A stretch of 64,000 bases of DNA, taken from contig CAWIVH010000013.1 of the NCBI GenBank assembly GCA_963839475.1, forward strand, positions 62,001-126,000. Reading direction: 5' to 3'. Within the stretch, counting starts at the first letter, position 1; each line of letters starts with the position of its first letter. The position numbers and the translations under genes are program-made. This document shows positions 1-7,539 of the stretch, one piece after another. The notes beneath the pieces are model-generated. The model worked only from the letters and a program-made list of their open reading frames with translations. It ran no database searches and was not told where the DNA came from. Origin of the DNA: CAWIVH01 sp963839475. Its GTDB lineage: Bacteria; Acidobacteriota; UBA6911.

Positions 1-2414
1 TTGTTGCCGTCCGCGACATAGCCCGGCAACAGGAGATCGGCGTCTCCCGTGTAGGACAGGAGCTTGGACCAGGCATAGTTTACGTTCGTCATTAAGCCGG
101 CCCCGAAGCGCTTCCTCAGGCTTGTCTGCAGGGCGTGGTAGCTGGACGCCTCCTGGTCGGTCCGGTAGCGGAAGGTCAGGTAGCCCGGAGCTGGGCGGAT
201 ACCGTTCAGACGGCCAGGCTGGTTCTGTTCGATCGTCATGACCAGGCTCTTTCCGTGCGTGCCGACATAACCGGTTTCGAAGACGAGATCCTTTACCAGT
301 TCCCGCTGAATGCTCAGCTGCCACTGGTAGCTGTGCGGATTGTTCCAGTCCGGGTCTGCGGCGATGCCCGAAATGGAGGCTTGAGGCCCTTTCACGATAG
401 GCAGCACTTTTTCATTGACCACCAGGTAGCGCAGCGGATCGCCGTACTTCAGCACATCGTTTCTGCTGAAGACGCTCCGGAACGGCTCGTCGAGAGCGTT
501 CTGGACGAGATCGATCGGCGCGCCGTAAGGGGTTTTCGGGTTGTAGAAAATGCCGCCCCCACCGCGGAGCACAGTCTTGGCGGCCTCGTCCATGGTGTAG
601 GCGAACCCGAGACGGGGTGAGAAGTTGGCCCACTTGGCGTTGAAGACCGAGTCTCCATCCCGGTAAGCTCCGTACCCGTAGGGACCGGTGCGGTTGAAGA
701 GGCGCTTGTCCTTTTCTTTCGGCACCGTGTAGTAGTCATAGCGCATGCCGAGGTTGAGAACCAGCCGGCGGTTGACCTTGAAATCGTCTTGTATGAAGAA
801 CCCGTAGCTCGACTGACTGATTACGAAATACTTGACACCAAATGTGACCTGGACGCTGTTGGGGATGTTTGCCATGAAGTCGGCTTCATTGGCGTACTTG
901 ATATCCGGAGCTTCAATGTTCTGGCGGCTGACGTGGAGCAGGCTCCACTGCCCGCCGAACCGCAACGAATGCCGCCCCTTTGTCATCCCGAAGATCTGGT
1001 CAATACTCCAGGTCGTGCCATCGAGTTCCAACGTCTCACCGCCCGAGCTGAATCCCAGATTTCCCGAGATCCCGGCTACGCCCAGAGCATAGATATTGTC
1101 GAGGCGATTGACGTAGTTGTAGTTGGTCCCGAAGCGTGTCTCGGAAGTCCACTTTCCGGCGGTGTGAATCACACCGAGGGTTCCGACTTCCTGCTTTCCG
1201 ATGAAGTCCCGGTAGTTTTGGTAGTCAAGACGGGGATCGCGCCGATTCGGCCGGCCGCGCGTGTAGCGGCCCGTTACGATGGTGCTGTCCGTCATGTTCC
1301 AGTCCGAGCGGACGATCATGTGATTGTCGTGCCCCTTCTGCGTGTCCGCGCCGATGTAGATCCCCGTGATCGCTCCGGGCGTGTAAGGCTGGTTCGGCAG
1401 TGGGAAGAGTGCGAAATAGGGCTTGTACGCCGGCACGGCGGCGATCGCTTTGTCAGCGAATTCCTTTGTCGGAACGGCCCCGTTGAACGCTTGAAAACCG
1501 CGCAGCTGGTACCCCTCATACGCGCCGAATGCAAACAATTTGTTCTTTATGATGGGTCCACCAAAGGATCCGCCATACTGATTGTAGGTCAGGCCGGGCT
1601 TGGTTTTCAGGGTCTGGAGGCGCGCGTTGAGAGCCGCGGTCTGGTTCAACTCGAATAGACTTCCATGGAAAGCGTTCGAGCCGCGCTTGGTGATGATGTT
1701 GACGTTGCCCGACATCGAGTTCGAGATTTCCGCCGACGCGATCCCCTTGGCCACATTCACTTCTTCCACGGCTTCCATGCTGACACCCTGGACGTTGTTG
1801 AAACTCTGGTAGAGCGAAATGCTCGGCTGCTCCGAACTCGCGGTAGCTTCGGTGCCGTCCACCGTGAATTTGAGGGAGGCCGAAGGTAGGCCGTTGAGGC
1901 TGACAGAGCCACCCACTGTGTTGACTCCCGAATTCAACTCGAGCAGTCCTGTCCAGTTGCGGCGGCTCGTCGGCAGTTCGCTGACTTGTTCGCTCACGAT
2001 ATTGGTTCTCTGCTCCGCGCTCACCGCATTGAGAGCCGGAGGTGCGGCCGATATTTCCACCGTAGTGGATACCGATCCGATTTCCAGGGCGTAGGTCACC
2101 CGCAACCGGCCGCCTGCGGCAAGCTGAAGCCCTGTCTGCTTCTGAGCCTTGAAGCCCTGCGCCTCGATCTGGATCGAATAGCGCCCGGGCTGAAGAGATC
2201 CTACAGTAAACTCGCCTGTATCATTTGCCACCACTGTGGCGGTCGTGCTGCTGCTCTCGCTGGTGACCTTGACGGTAGCCCCGGGAATCGAAGCACCGCT
2301 GGGGTCGGTCACTGTCCCGTAAATCGTGGACGTGATCACCTGAGCGGAAGCCGGATTCACACAGAGCAACAGCACCGCAAGAGAAAACAGCATCATCGCG
2401 CTGACTCGTTGCAT
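1..2414 (-). CDS. Oar-like TonB-dependent receptor, 3' end outside window
   Basis: Outer-membrane receptor, probably for oligosaccharide uptake. The reverse strand reads through 804 codons without a stop from ATG at 2414 and leaves the window at base 1. Residues 1-25 are a Sec signal peptide ending in ASAQ. Residues about 27-110 form a carboxypeptidase-regulatory-like beta-sandwich (YGTVTDPSGASIPGATV). A plug follows (ELPTSRRNWTGLLELNSGVN), then barrel strands; the last visible part (LRKRFGAGLMTNVNYAWSK) is typical of the late barrel in this family. Family members are usually 1000-1200 aa, so roughly 200-350 residues lie outside. The start is fixed by AAGGAGG 4 nt upstream. A sigma70-like promoter lies at 2509-2537. 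It is divergent from the LamG enzyme at 2678. Family assignment is firm; the substrate is unknown. Confidence 0.93.
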   Translation of the reverse strand, partial: MQRVSAMMLFSLAVLLLCVNPASAQVITSTIYGTVTDPSGASIPGATVKVTSESSSTTATVVANDTGEFTVGSLQPGRYSIQIEAQGFKAQKQTGLQLAAGGRLRVTYALEIGSVSTTVEISAAPPALNAVSAEQRTNIVSEQVSELPTSRRNWTGLLELNSGVNTVGGSVSLNGLPSASLKFTVDGTEATASSEQPSISLYQSFNNVQGVSMEAVEEVNVAKGIASAEISNSMSGNVNIITKRGSNAFHGSLFELNQTAALNARLQTLKTKPGLTYNQYGGSFGGPIIKNKLFAFGAYEGYQLRGFQAFNGAVPTKEFADKAIAAVPAYKPYFALFPLPNQPYTPGAITGIYIGADTQKGHDNHMIVRSDWNMTDSTIVTGRYTRGRPNRRDPRLDYQNYRDFIGKQEVGTLGVIHTAGKWTSETRFGTNYNYVNRLDNIYALGVAGISGNLGFSSGGETLELDGTTWSIDQIFGMTKGRHSLRFGGQWSLLHVSRQNIEAPDIKYANEADFMANIPNSVQVTFGVKYFVISQSSYGFFIQDDFKVNRRLVLNLGMRYDYYTVPKEKDKRLFNRTGPYGYGAYRDGDSVFNAKWANFSPRLGFAYTMDEAAKTVLRGGGGIFYNPKTPYGAPIDLVQNALDEPFRSVFSRNDVLKYGDPLRYLVVNEKVLPIVKGPQASISGIAADPDWNNPHSYQWQLSIQRELVKDLVFETGYVGTHGKSLVMTIEQNQPGRLNGIRPAPGYLTFRYRTDQEASSYHALQTSLRKRFGAGLMTNVNYAWSKLLSYTGDADLLLPGYVADGN

Positions 2415-2508
2415 TGAGCCTCCTTGATTAATGGGTCCTTTCCTTCAAGCTCGCCTTCAGTCTTTGCAGAACCAGATTTCATTAAATTCTCATGCCAGGG
2501 ATAGGCAT

Positions 2509-2537
2509 TTTATCGCACTTCCTGCCACATCTGTCAA
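2509..2537 (-). promoter_or_regulatory. Candidate sigma70-type promoter of receptor 1
   Basis: On the minus strand TTGACA (2537-2532) is followed, after a 17-nt spacer, by GATAAA (2514-2509). A start site near 2500 would leave a leader of about 85 nt before the receptor ATG at 2414. This rests on consensus match only. Confidence 0.5.
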
Positions 2538-2581
2538 CAATTCTCATCAAGCTACATTAGTTTTCAAAATAACTGATTATG

Positions 2582-2598
2582 TGGTGGAAAATCCACCA
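2582..2598. promoter_or_regulatory. Palindromic operator candidate in divergent region
   Basis: A perfect 7-bp inverted repeat with a 3-nt centre, TGGTGGA-AAA-TCCACCA, lies 79 nt before the ATG at 2678. Its core TGGAAAATCCA recurs at 36083-36093, in the other divergent intergenic region flanking a LamG gene. TGGAAA/TTTCCA half-sites are typical of IclR-family operators, and an IclR-family gene is present at 18950-19807. The link to that regulator is inference. The rest of the 263-bp gap between 2414 and 2678 holds the promoter of receptor 1 and nothing else I can name. Confidence 0.45.
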
Positions 2599-2677
2599 AT
2601 AAGCTTAAAATAAAGAGCAATGGCATGAATTTGGGCAGGGGCGGTACTCCAATTCATTTTACGATCGGGAGTCTTTT

Positions 2678-5143
2678 ATGCGAGTTCTGAAAGGTTTTTC
2701 GGATTCATTGCCCGGGCGAACCATTATCCTTGGAATAACTTCCATCTTTCTGATTTGCGTCGGACTCTCCTGTCTCGCGCCGGCTCAGTCGGTGAAGCCG
2801 GCCGCTTTGAAGGCCTTGCCGGGAAACGCCGCCCCGCCCGCAGATAAACACACGACGGCGCTGTGGCTTTTTGACGATCCTCCCAACGGAAACGTGACTC
2901 TGACCGATGCCGGGCCTTACCAGATCGATCTGCGGCTCGGACTCGGGCCGGATCGCATCCCCAAAAACGGGCAAGCTTCGTTGCCGAAAAGCATGGTCGA
3001 TGGAACGCGCGGGCTGGTGCCCGGGAAATTCGGCCGCGCCCTTCACCTGCCGATGGGCGAAGGCGCCGGCGTCACCTGGCCTGAAAATGTCTGGCATAGC
3101 TACGGCACGGCATCGCTCTCGAATCGCGGCGACGATGTCCCCGAACGCTGCAACCTCGGCTACATCGATTTCACCATGGAGTTTTGGTTCAAGGCCTCCG
3201 GAGAGCAGTCCGGGCCCGCCGTGCTCTGGGAAGTGCGGAACGAGGGACCGGAACGTCTCGGCGCACCCAACTGCCCCCTGGGTTGGAATGCCATCTTGCT
3301 CGACTCGGGCCGGAAGCAGTTCCGGTTGGTCAGCCGGCTCATTCCAATCCGGCCAGGGTACCTGCAGTCCCGTGAGTTTTCTCTTGATCTGCCGATTCCA
3401 ACAGACGCCGCCAGGCTCAACGACGGCGACTGGCACCATCTCGCGTTCACCTTCACCGCACAGGAGCGGCAGATGCGTCACTTTGTCGACGGCCGGGTGC
3501 AGCCGCTGCCGGCAAAAGGCACTTTTCTTCCGCAGATGGGTCAGATCATTTCCATGCGGATCGGCAGGGACATTGACGGGAAGCAGGAGTTGTTCGGTTT
3601 GCTCGACGAAATGAGAATCTCGGACGTCGTACGCTACCAGGGTGACTTCACCCCTCCCGGAAGCTTCGCACGCAACTACGGTTCGAAAGCGCCGGCCCCG
3701 GCGATGCCCAACGGGCCGCCTATTCTCTTTCCCGATGGTAAAGCAGCCGCAATCGTCCATCTTGGAGTGAGGAAGCACGTGTTCCTGGATGACGTTCTGA
3801 TCGATGCCAAGGACGGTGTGACCATCACCGCGAATCCACCCACCAGGTTCGATGTGACCGATTTCCGTTCCAACAGACCCTGGGAGCCGACACCGCGGTA
3901 CGGTGCGGGAATGCCCGACCTCGCGGGCATCTGGGACGACGGGGACCGGCTGGGGATGCTCTACACAAATGGCGGTATGTGGGGCGGAAAGGAGCATGCG
4001 GTTTGTCTCGCCACCTCGCGCGACGGAATTCATTGGAAGAAGCCGGATCTCGGCGTGGTTTCCTGGGACGGCTCGCTGGAGAACAACATTATCCTGCGCA
4101 ATGCATCACAGGGCATGGCGTTTCGCGATCCGAATCCCGCGACACCGGCAGCGGAGAGGTACAAATATGCCGCCTGGTGCTGGAGCCGGGGCTTTTATGT
4201 CTTCACCTCACCCGATACCGTGCACTGGCGACGCAATGAAACGCTGGCCCTGCCGTTCGATCCCGACGGGAGCATCGGCATTTACTGGGATGACCAGGCC
4301 GGCCTCTACCGTGGATACCTGCGCGCGCTGAAGCCGCCCAACAGTTACCGAGCCGTGGTGCGCGTCGAGACGCGCGATATCATGAAATCCTGGCCCTTCA
4401 ATCTGGTACCCACACCCATATGGCATTCCTGGGCAATGCCGAAACCGGTGAGCGGTGAATTGCCCTTCGTCGACGCGGGTGGCGAAGTCTATCGCTTCTA
4501 TTCGCACAAGTACCCTGGCGCGCCGGATGCTTTTTTATCCTTCCCCTGGCGTTATGTCCGCGATGCGAACGTGCGCCCGGGCAGCTTCATGATGACCAGC
4601 CGCGACGGGGTGCAGTGGAAGGTCTACGAGCCTCCTTACTATTTTGCTGCGGGTTTCCAACTCAACGGCAGGACGGTGCTGGAGGCGCTGATGGAGCCCG
4701 GGCTCATCGTGCGCGGCGATGAAGTCTGGCAGTACGGAACGGTCCGCTTTACTGAACACGGCGGCGCGCTCTACGGCGGCGTTGAACACGAGGGCGGATA
4801 TTACGACACCCTGCTGCGCCTTGTGCAGCGGCTCGACGGATTTGTTTCACTCGACGCCGGATCCGCGATCGGGACCGTCACAACCAGGCCCCTGAGCTTC
4901 GGAGGCAAGGCGTTGACCATTAATGCTGCGGCCAAAGGTACTATTCGCGTTGCTCTGCTGGACGTGTCCGGCAAAGCCATAGCGGGGTACCGGATTGAGG
5001 ACTGCGACCCGATCCGGACGGATTCTGTGCGCCACGTGGTGACCTGGAAGGGACGCTCGGATGTAAGCTCTTTGGCAGGCAAAACCGTCCGAGTCCGGTT
5101 CGAGCTTACCCATGCGAAGCTTTTCGCTATGCAGTTCCAATAA
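2678..5143 (+). CDS. Secreted LamG plus five-bladed-propeller glycosidase-like protein
   Basis: An 821-aa protein probably acting on a glycan outside the cytoplasm. Residues about 18-37 form a hydrophobic signal segment ending at APAQS. Residues about 55-330 are a LamG/concanavalin-like jelly-roll (LWLFDDPP near the start, DGDWHHLAFTF, DEMRISDVVRY). Residues about 350-820 resemble GH32/GH43/GH130-type propellers, with repeated blade motifs such as ATSRDGIHWKKP, TSPDTVHWRR and TSRDGVQWKV. I cannot assign catalytic residues or a GH family. It is a full-length paralogue of 33403-35856: both have the LamG-propeller order and share a motif of the type RVETRDI(M/A)-WPF. The ATG has GGGAG 6 nt upstream. 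It is convergent with the next gene, with only 3 nt between stops. Confidence 0.8.
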   Translation: MRVLKGFSDSLPGRTIILGITSIFLICVGLSCLAPAQSVKPAALKALPGNAAPPADKHTTALWLFDDPPNGNVTLTDAGPYQIDLRLGLGPDRIPKNGQASLPKSMVDGTRGLVPGKFGRALHLPMGEGAGVTWPENVWHSYGTASLSNRGDDVPERCNLGYIDFTMEFWFKASGEQSGPAVLWEVRNEGPERLGAPNCPLGWNAILLDSGRKQFRLVSRLIPIRPGYLQSREFSLDLPIPTDAARLNDGDWHHLAFTFTAQERQMRHFVDGRVQPLPAKGTFLPQMGQIISMRIGRDIDGKQELFGLLDEMRISDVVRYQGDFTPPGSFARNYGSKAPAPAMPNGPPILFPDGKAAAIVHLGVRKHVFLDDVLIDAKDGVTITANPPTRFDVTDFRSNRPWEPTPRYGAGMPDLAGIWDDGDRLGMLYTNGGMWGGKEHAVCLATSRDGIHWKKPDLGVVSWDGSLENNIILRNASQGMAFRDPNPATPAAERYKYAAWCWSRGFYVFTSPDTVHWRRNETLALPFDPDGSIGIYWDDQAGLYRGYLRALKPPNSYRAVVRVETRDIMKSWPFNLVPTPIWHSWAMPKPVSGELPFVDAGGEVYRFYSHKYPGAPDAFLSFPWRYVRDANVRPGSFMMTSRDGVQWKVYEPPYYFAAGFQLNGRTVLEALMEPGLIVRGDEVWQYGTVRFTEHGGALYGGVEHEGGYYDTLLRLVQRLDGFVSLDAGSAIGTVTTRPLSFGGKALTINAAAKGTIRVALLDVSGKAIAGYRIEDCDPIRTDSVRHVVTWKGRSDVSSLAGKTVRVRFELTHAKLFAMQFQ

Positions 5144-5146
5144 TGC

Positions 5147-6217
5147 CTACGAGATAGGTGTGCGGCCGTTATCCCAGATCGCCCGTGTCAGGGCCACCAT
5201 GGAGTCGTTGCGCGGGATGTTTTCGAGAACACCCATGGCGAAACCGTTGCCGGGAGCAGCTTCCACCAGAAGTCGCCGTGCAAGTTCGCACACGGTTTCG
5301 GGCCCTCCATGGTGGACCGATGATGGGAAGTTGCAGACAATGCCCTTGCCGGGCCAGATCTGACGTGCCTCTTTCACGGTCAGGTCGCAATCGGGCGGCG
5401 GCGTGAACGACTCGATGAAATCGAGTGAGGTGCCGGCAACCATCGGCGCCAGTGAGCGATTGTTCGCATCCAGATGCGCGCCTGTAAGCTTTCCCGCGGC
5501 GTGCAGGGCGTCGCAGGCCTCGACAATGGCGGGGAGGTAATAGCGGCGGAAGCGTGGCTCCCCGACGATTTCATAAGCGACATTGGCTTCCACGATAAAG
5601 AAGAGCGCCGGCGAGGCGGCCAGGATGGGGAGCACCCGCCGCCGGGCGCGCAGCAGAGCGTCGTAGACGGCGATCACGTGATCCCTGTGGTCGAACCACT
5701 CCAGGGAGAAGGTCTCGACGCCGAGCAGGTCATAGATGAGCTCCCGCATCGGCGTGGCCTCGGTTGCAGGGCGGCCGATGCCCGAGGCACCGAAGCGTCC
5801 GTCCTGAGCCACGAACTTTTCGTAGCTGGGGATGTATCTCCTGCTGTCAATAAGGGCGACGAGCGCATCGTAGCTTTCCGGCCCTTCGAAGGGCACTTTT
5901 TCGTGCCAGTCGGTGAAGGGAAGCACCACGTCGACTTTGGTCAGAGGGCCGCAGGGGGTCTTCCAGGTCGTCCGGCGCCGGTCGAAACCATCCGCACCTG
6001 TCCACTTCTCGATATCGATCGCTATCCCGTCTAACTCTTCACGATAGACGGCGGATTTGCTCGTTACGCACACACCCGCGTCCAACATTTCCTGATCGAT
6101 GGGATCTCCGGGAAGCTTGTTGTCCCAGACGACCGCCGGCACCCGGTCCGGCATCTCCCCGCGGATAGCGGCTTCGAAACGGCTTCTGGGAGTCCAGCGG
6201 TCGTACGATTCTTTCAT
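5147..6217 (-). CDS. Uroporphyrinogen decarboxylase-fold (URO-D/MtaA superfamily) protein
   Basis: A 356-aa cytosolic protein with no signal peptide. The opening (WTPRSRFEAAIRGEMPDRVP) is the URO-D superfamily N-terminal pattern, and the barrel region contains LTGAHLDANNRSLAPMVAGT and, near the end, LENIPRNDSM. Members include true HemE and corrinoid or coenzyme-M methyltransferases; this one lacks the HemE signature as far as I can see and stands among glycan genes. It is therefore more likely a divergent methyltransferase-like or unknown enzyme, possibly for O-methylated sugars or aromatic methoxyl groups (inference). It lies 53 nt downstream of a second superfamily member and is probably co-transcribed with it. 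The start has AAGGA close upstream of ATG 6217. Confidence 0.8.
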   Translation of the reverse strand: MKESYDRWTPRSRFEAAIRGEMPDRVPAVVWDNKLPGDPIDQEMLDAGVCVTSKSAVYREELDGIAIDIEKWTGADGFDRRRTTWKTPCGPLTKVDVVLPFTDWHEKVPFEGPESYDALVALIDSRRYIPSYEKFVAQDGRFGASGIGRPATEATPMRELIYDLLGVETFSLEWFDHRDHVIAVYDALLRARRRVLPILAASPALFFIVEANVAYEIVGEPRFRRYYLPAIVEACDALHAAGKLTGAHLDANNRSLAPMVAGTSLDFIESFTPPPDCDLTVKEARQIWPGKGIVCNFPSSVHHGGPETVCELARRLLVEAAPGNGFAMGVLENIPRNDSMVALTRAIWDNGRTPIS

Positions 6218-6270
6218 GTCCTTATCCTCAGACTATGGCTTTCCCGTAATGCCGGGTTTACTTGCCTTCA

Positions 6271-7365
6271 CTAAAGCTGAAAATTCCGCACCCTGTCCAG
6301 AAATCGTCGGTAACTCTCGAACGGCATATCCGGCATGATCGCGTCGTCCACCGCGGGAACGTATCCTCCATGGGACATCAGAACCGGCACTTTGGCGTCG
6401 AACTCCCGATCCACCGCTTCCGGGCCATCCATCAAAGCCTGTCGCGAAATGTTGCCGATCAGACGGATGTTTCTGCCAAATTCCTTCTGCAGAATCCGCG
6501 CGTCCATCCCCGCGGCTACTTCGAGGGGAAAGTAGAGGTTGACTCCGATATCCAACAGGGTAGGTATCAGCGGACGGATGTTGCCGCTCGTATAGTGGGC
6601 TATGATCTGTACGCCCTGGGAGTGCAGGAAATCGGTGACCTTCCGCAGTGCCGGGAACCAGATTTTCCGGTACATTTTCGGGGAAACAAGCGATGAATTT
6701 TTGTACCCCATCCCGTCTTCTGTGAAGTAGACGAAGTCGAAGTGCACGCGACGGAACCACTCGCGGGAGGCCTCGATCACGAAATCCGCCCAGAAATCGA
6801 ACATGTCCCTGATCAAGTCCGGATCGTCCATGAGCGTTTCCAGGAACCGCTCGAGCCCCATCGTGTAGCCGTTCTTCGCGCCGCGGCCGGGACCCCAGTC
6901 GATACGCATGCTCACGGGCGATGTGCCGTTATTGTAGTAATCCCAGAGTTCCGGACCCCAGGCCCTCGGTGTTCTTCTGGGATCAAGGGGATCATATCTC
7001 CGCTTCAGGTTCTCCCAGTCTTCACGGCTGCTCACGCAACCTGCAAGATAATAATAGATGGTGGGTGTGACGCTCTGCTCCCTGAGTGTGCGGACGGTGA
7101 ATCCATAGCTGTCTATGGTGGTTTTCCACCGTTCGGTTTTCTCGAGAGTGCGCGCGACGAAGGCAGGGAGAGGCCCTGTGTCGAGATAGACGATTTCGTG
7201 TGCGTCCAGCGGAAACATATCCGGCACGCTCATGCCCATCGGGAAGTGGCCCTCCTTCACCCAGCGGCGCACGGCGCCTTCCATCACTTCTTCGACGCCC
7301 CAGAGCGGCGGCCGGTCCACGCTTTCAAAGCGCATGATTCGCTGGAATCGTTCTCGAGCGTTCAT
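6271..7365 (-). CDS. Uroporphyrinogen decarboxylase-fold (URO-D/MtaA superfamily) protein
   Basis: A 364-aa cytosolic protein, first gene of the two-gene minus-strand unit. The N-terminus (MNARERFQRIMRFESVDRPP) and the barrel segment (IIAHYTSGNIRPLIPTLLDI followed by a PLEVAAGMD motif) are hallmarks of the URO-D superfamily branch found in corrinoid methyltransferase systems and in many uncharacterised catabolic loci. Sequence identity to the neighbour at 5147-6217 looks low, so they are not a recent tandem duplication. The start codon at 7365 has GGAGGTC 7 nt upstream. No corrinoid protein gene lies nearby, so the methyl acceptor, if any, is unknown. Divergent from 7540. Confidence 0.82.
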   Translation of the reverse strand: MNARERFQRIMRFESVDRPPLWGVEEVMEGAVRRWVKEGHFPMGMSVPDMFPLDAHEIVYLDTGPLPAFVARTLEKTERWKTTIDSYGFTVRTLREQSVTPTIYYYLAGCVSSREDWENLKRRYDPLDPRRTPRAWGPELWDYYNNGTSPVSMRIDWGPGRGAKNGYTMGLERFLETLMDDPDLIRDMFDFWADFVIEASREWFRRVHFDFVYFTEDGMGYKNSSLVSPKMYRKIWFPALRKVTDFLHSQGVQIIAHYTSGNIRPLIPTLLDIGVNLYFPLEVAAGMDARILQKEFGRNIRLIGNISRQALMDGPEAVDREFDAKVPVLMSHGGYVPAVDDAIMPDMPFESYRRFLDRVRNFQL

Positions 7366-7539
7366 TCGGCTTGACCTCCGGAGCGAATGTTATGCTACAA
7401 ATGGGCCTGCTTTTCAGCAGAAATATCGCGAAGCAAATAGGAAATTTGAATCGGAGGTGCTGCCCGCATGCCGGGCGAACACCATTTTACCGGGGCCGGA
7501 GCGATTCGGATGAGCCCGCACCCGGAAGGGGGAAACACC

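Noticed and set aside
789..1658. 289-codon open frame on the plus strand
   Set aside because: Antisense to receptor 1, whose translation shows all expected domains.
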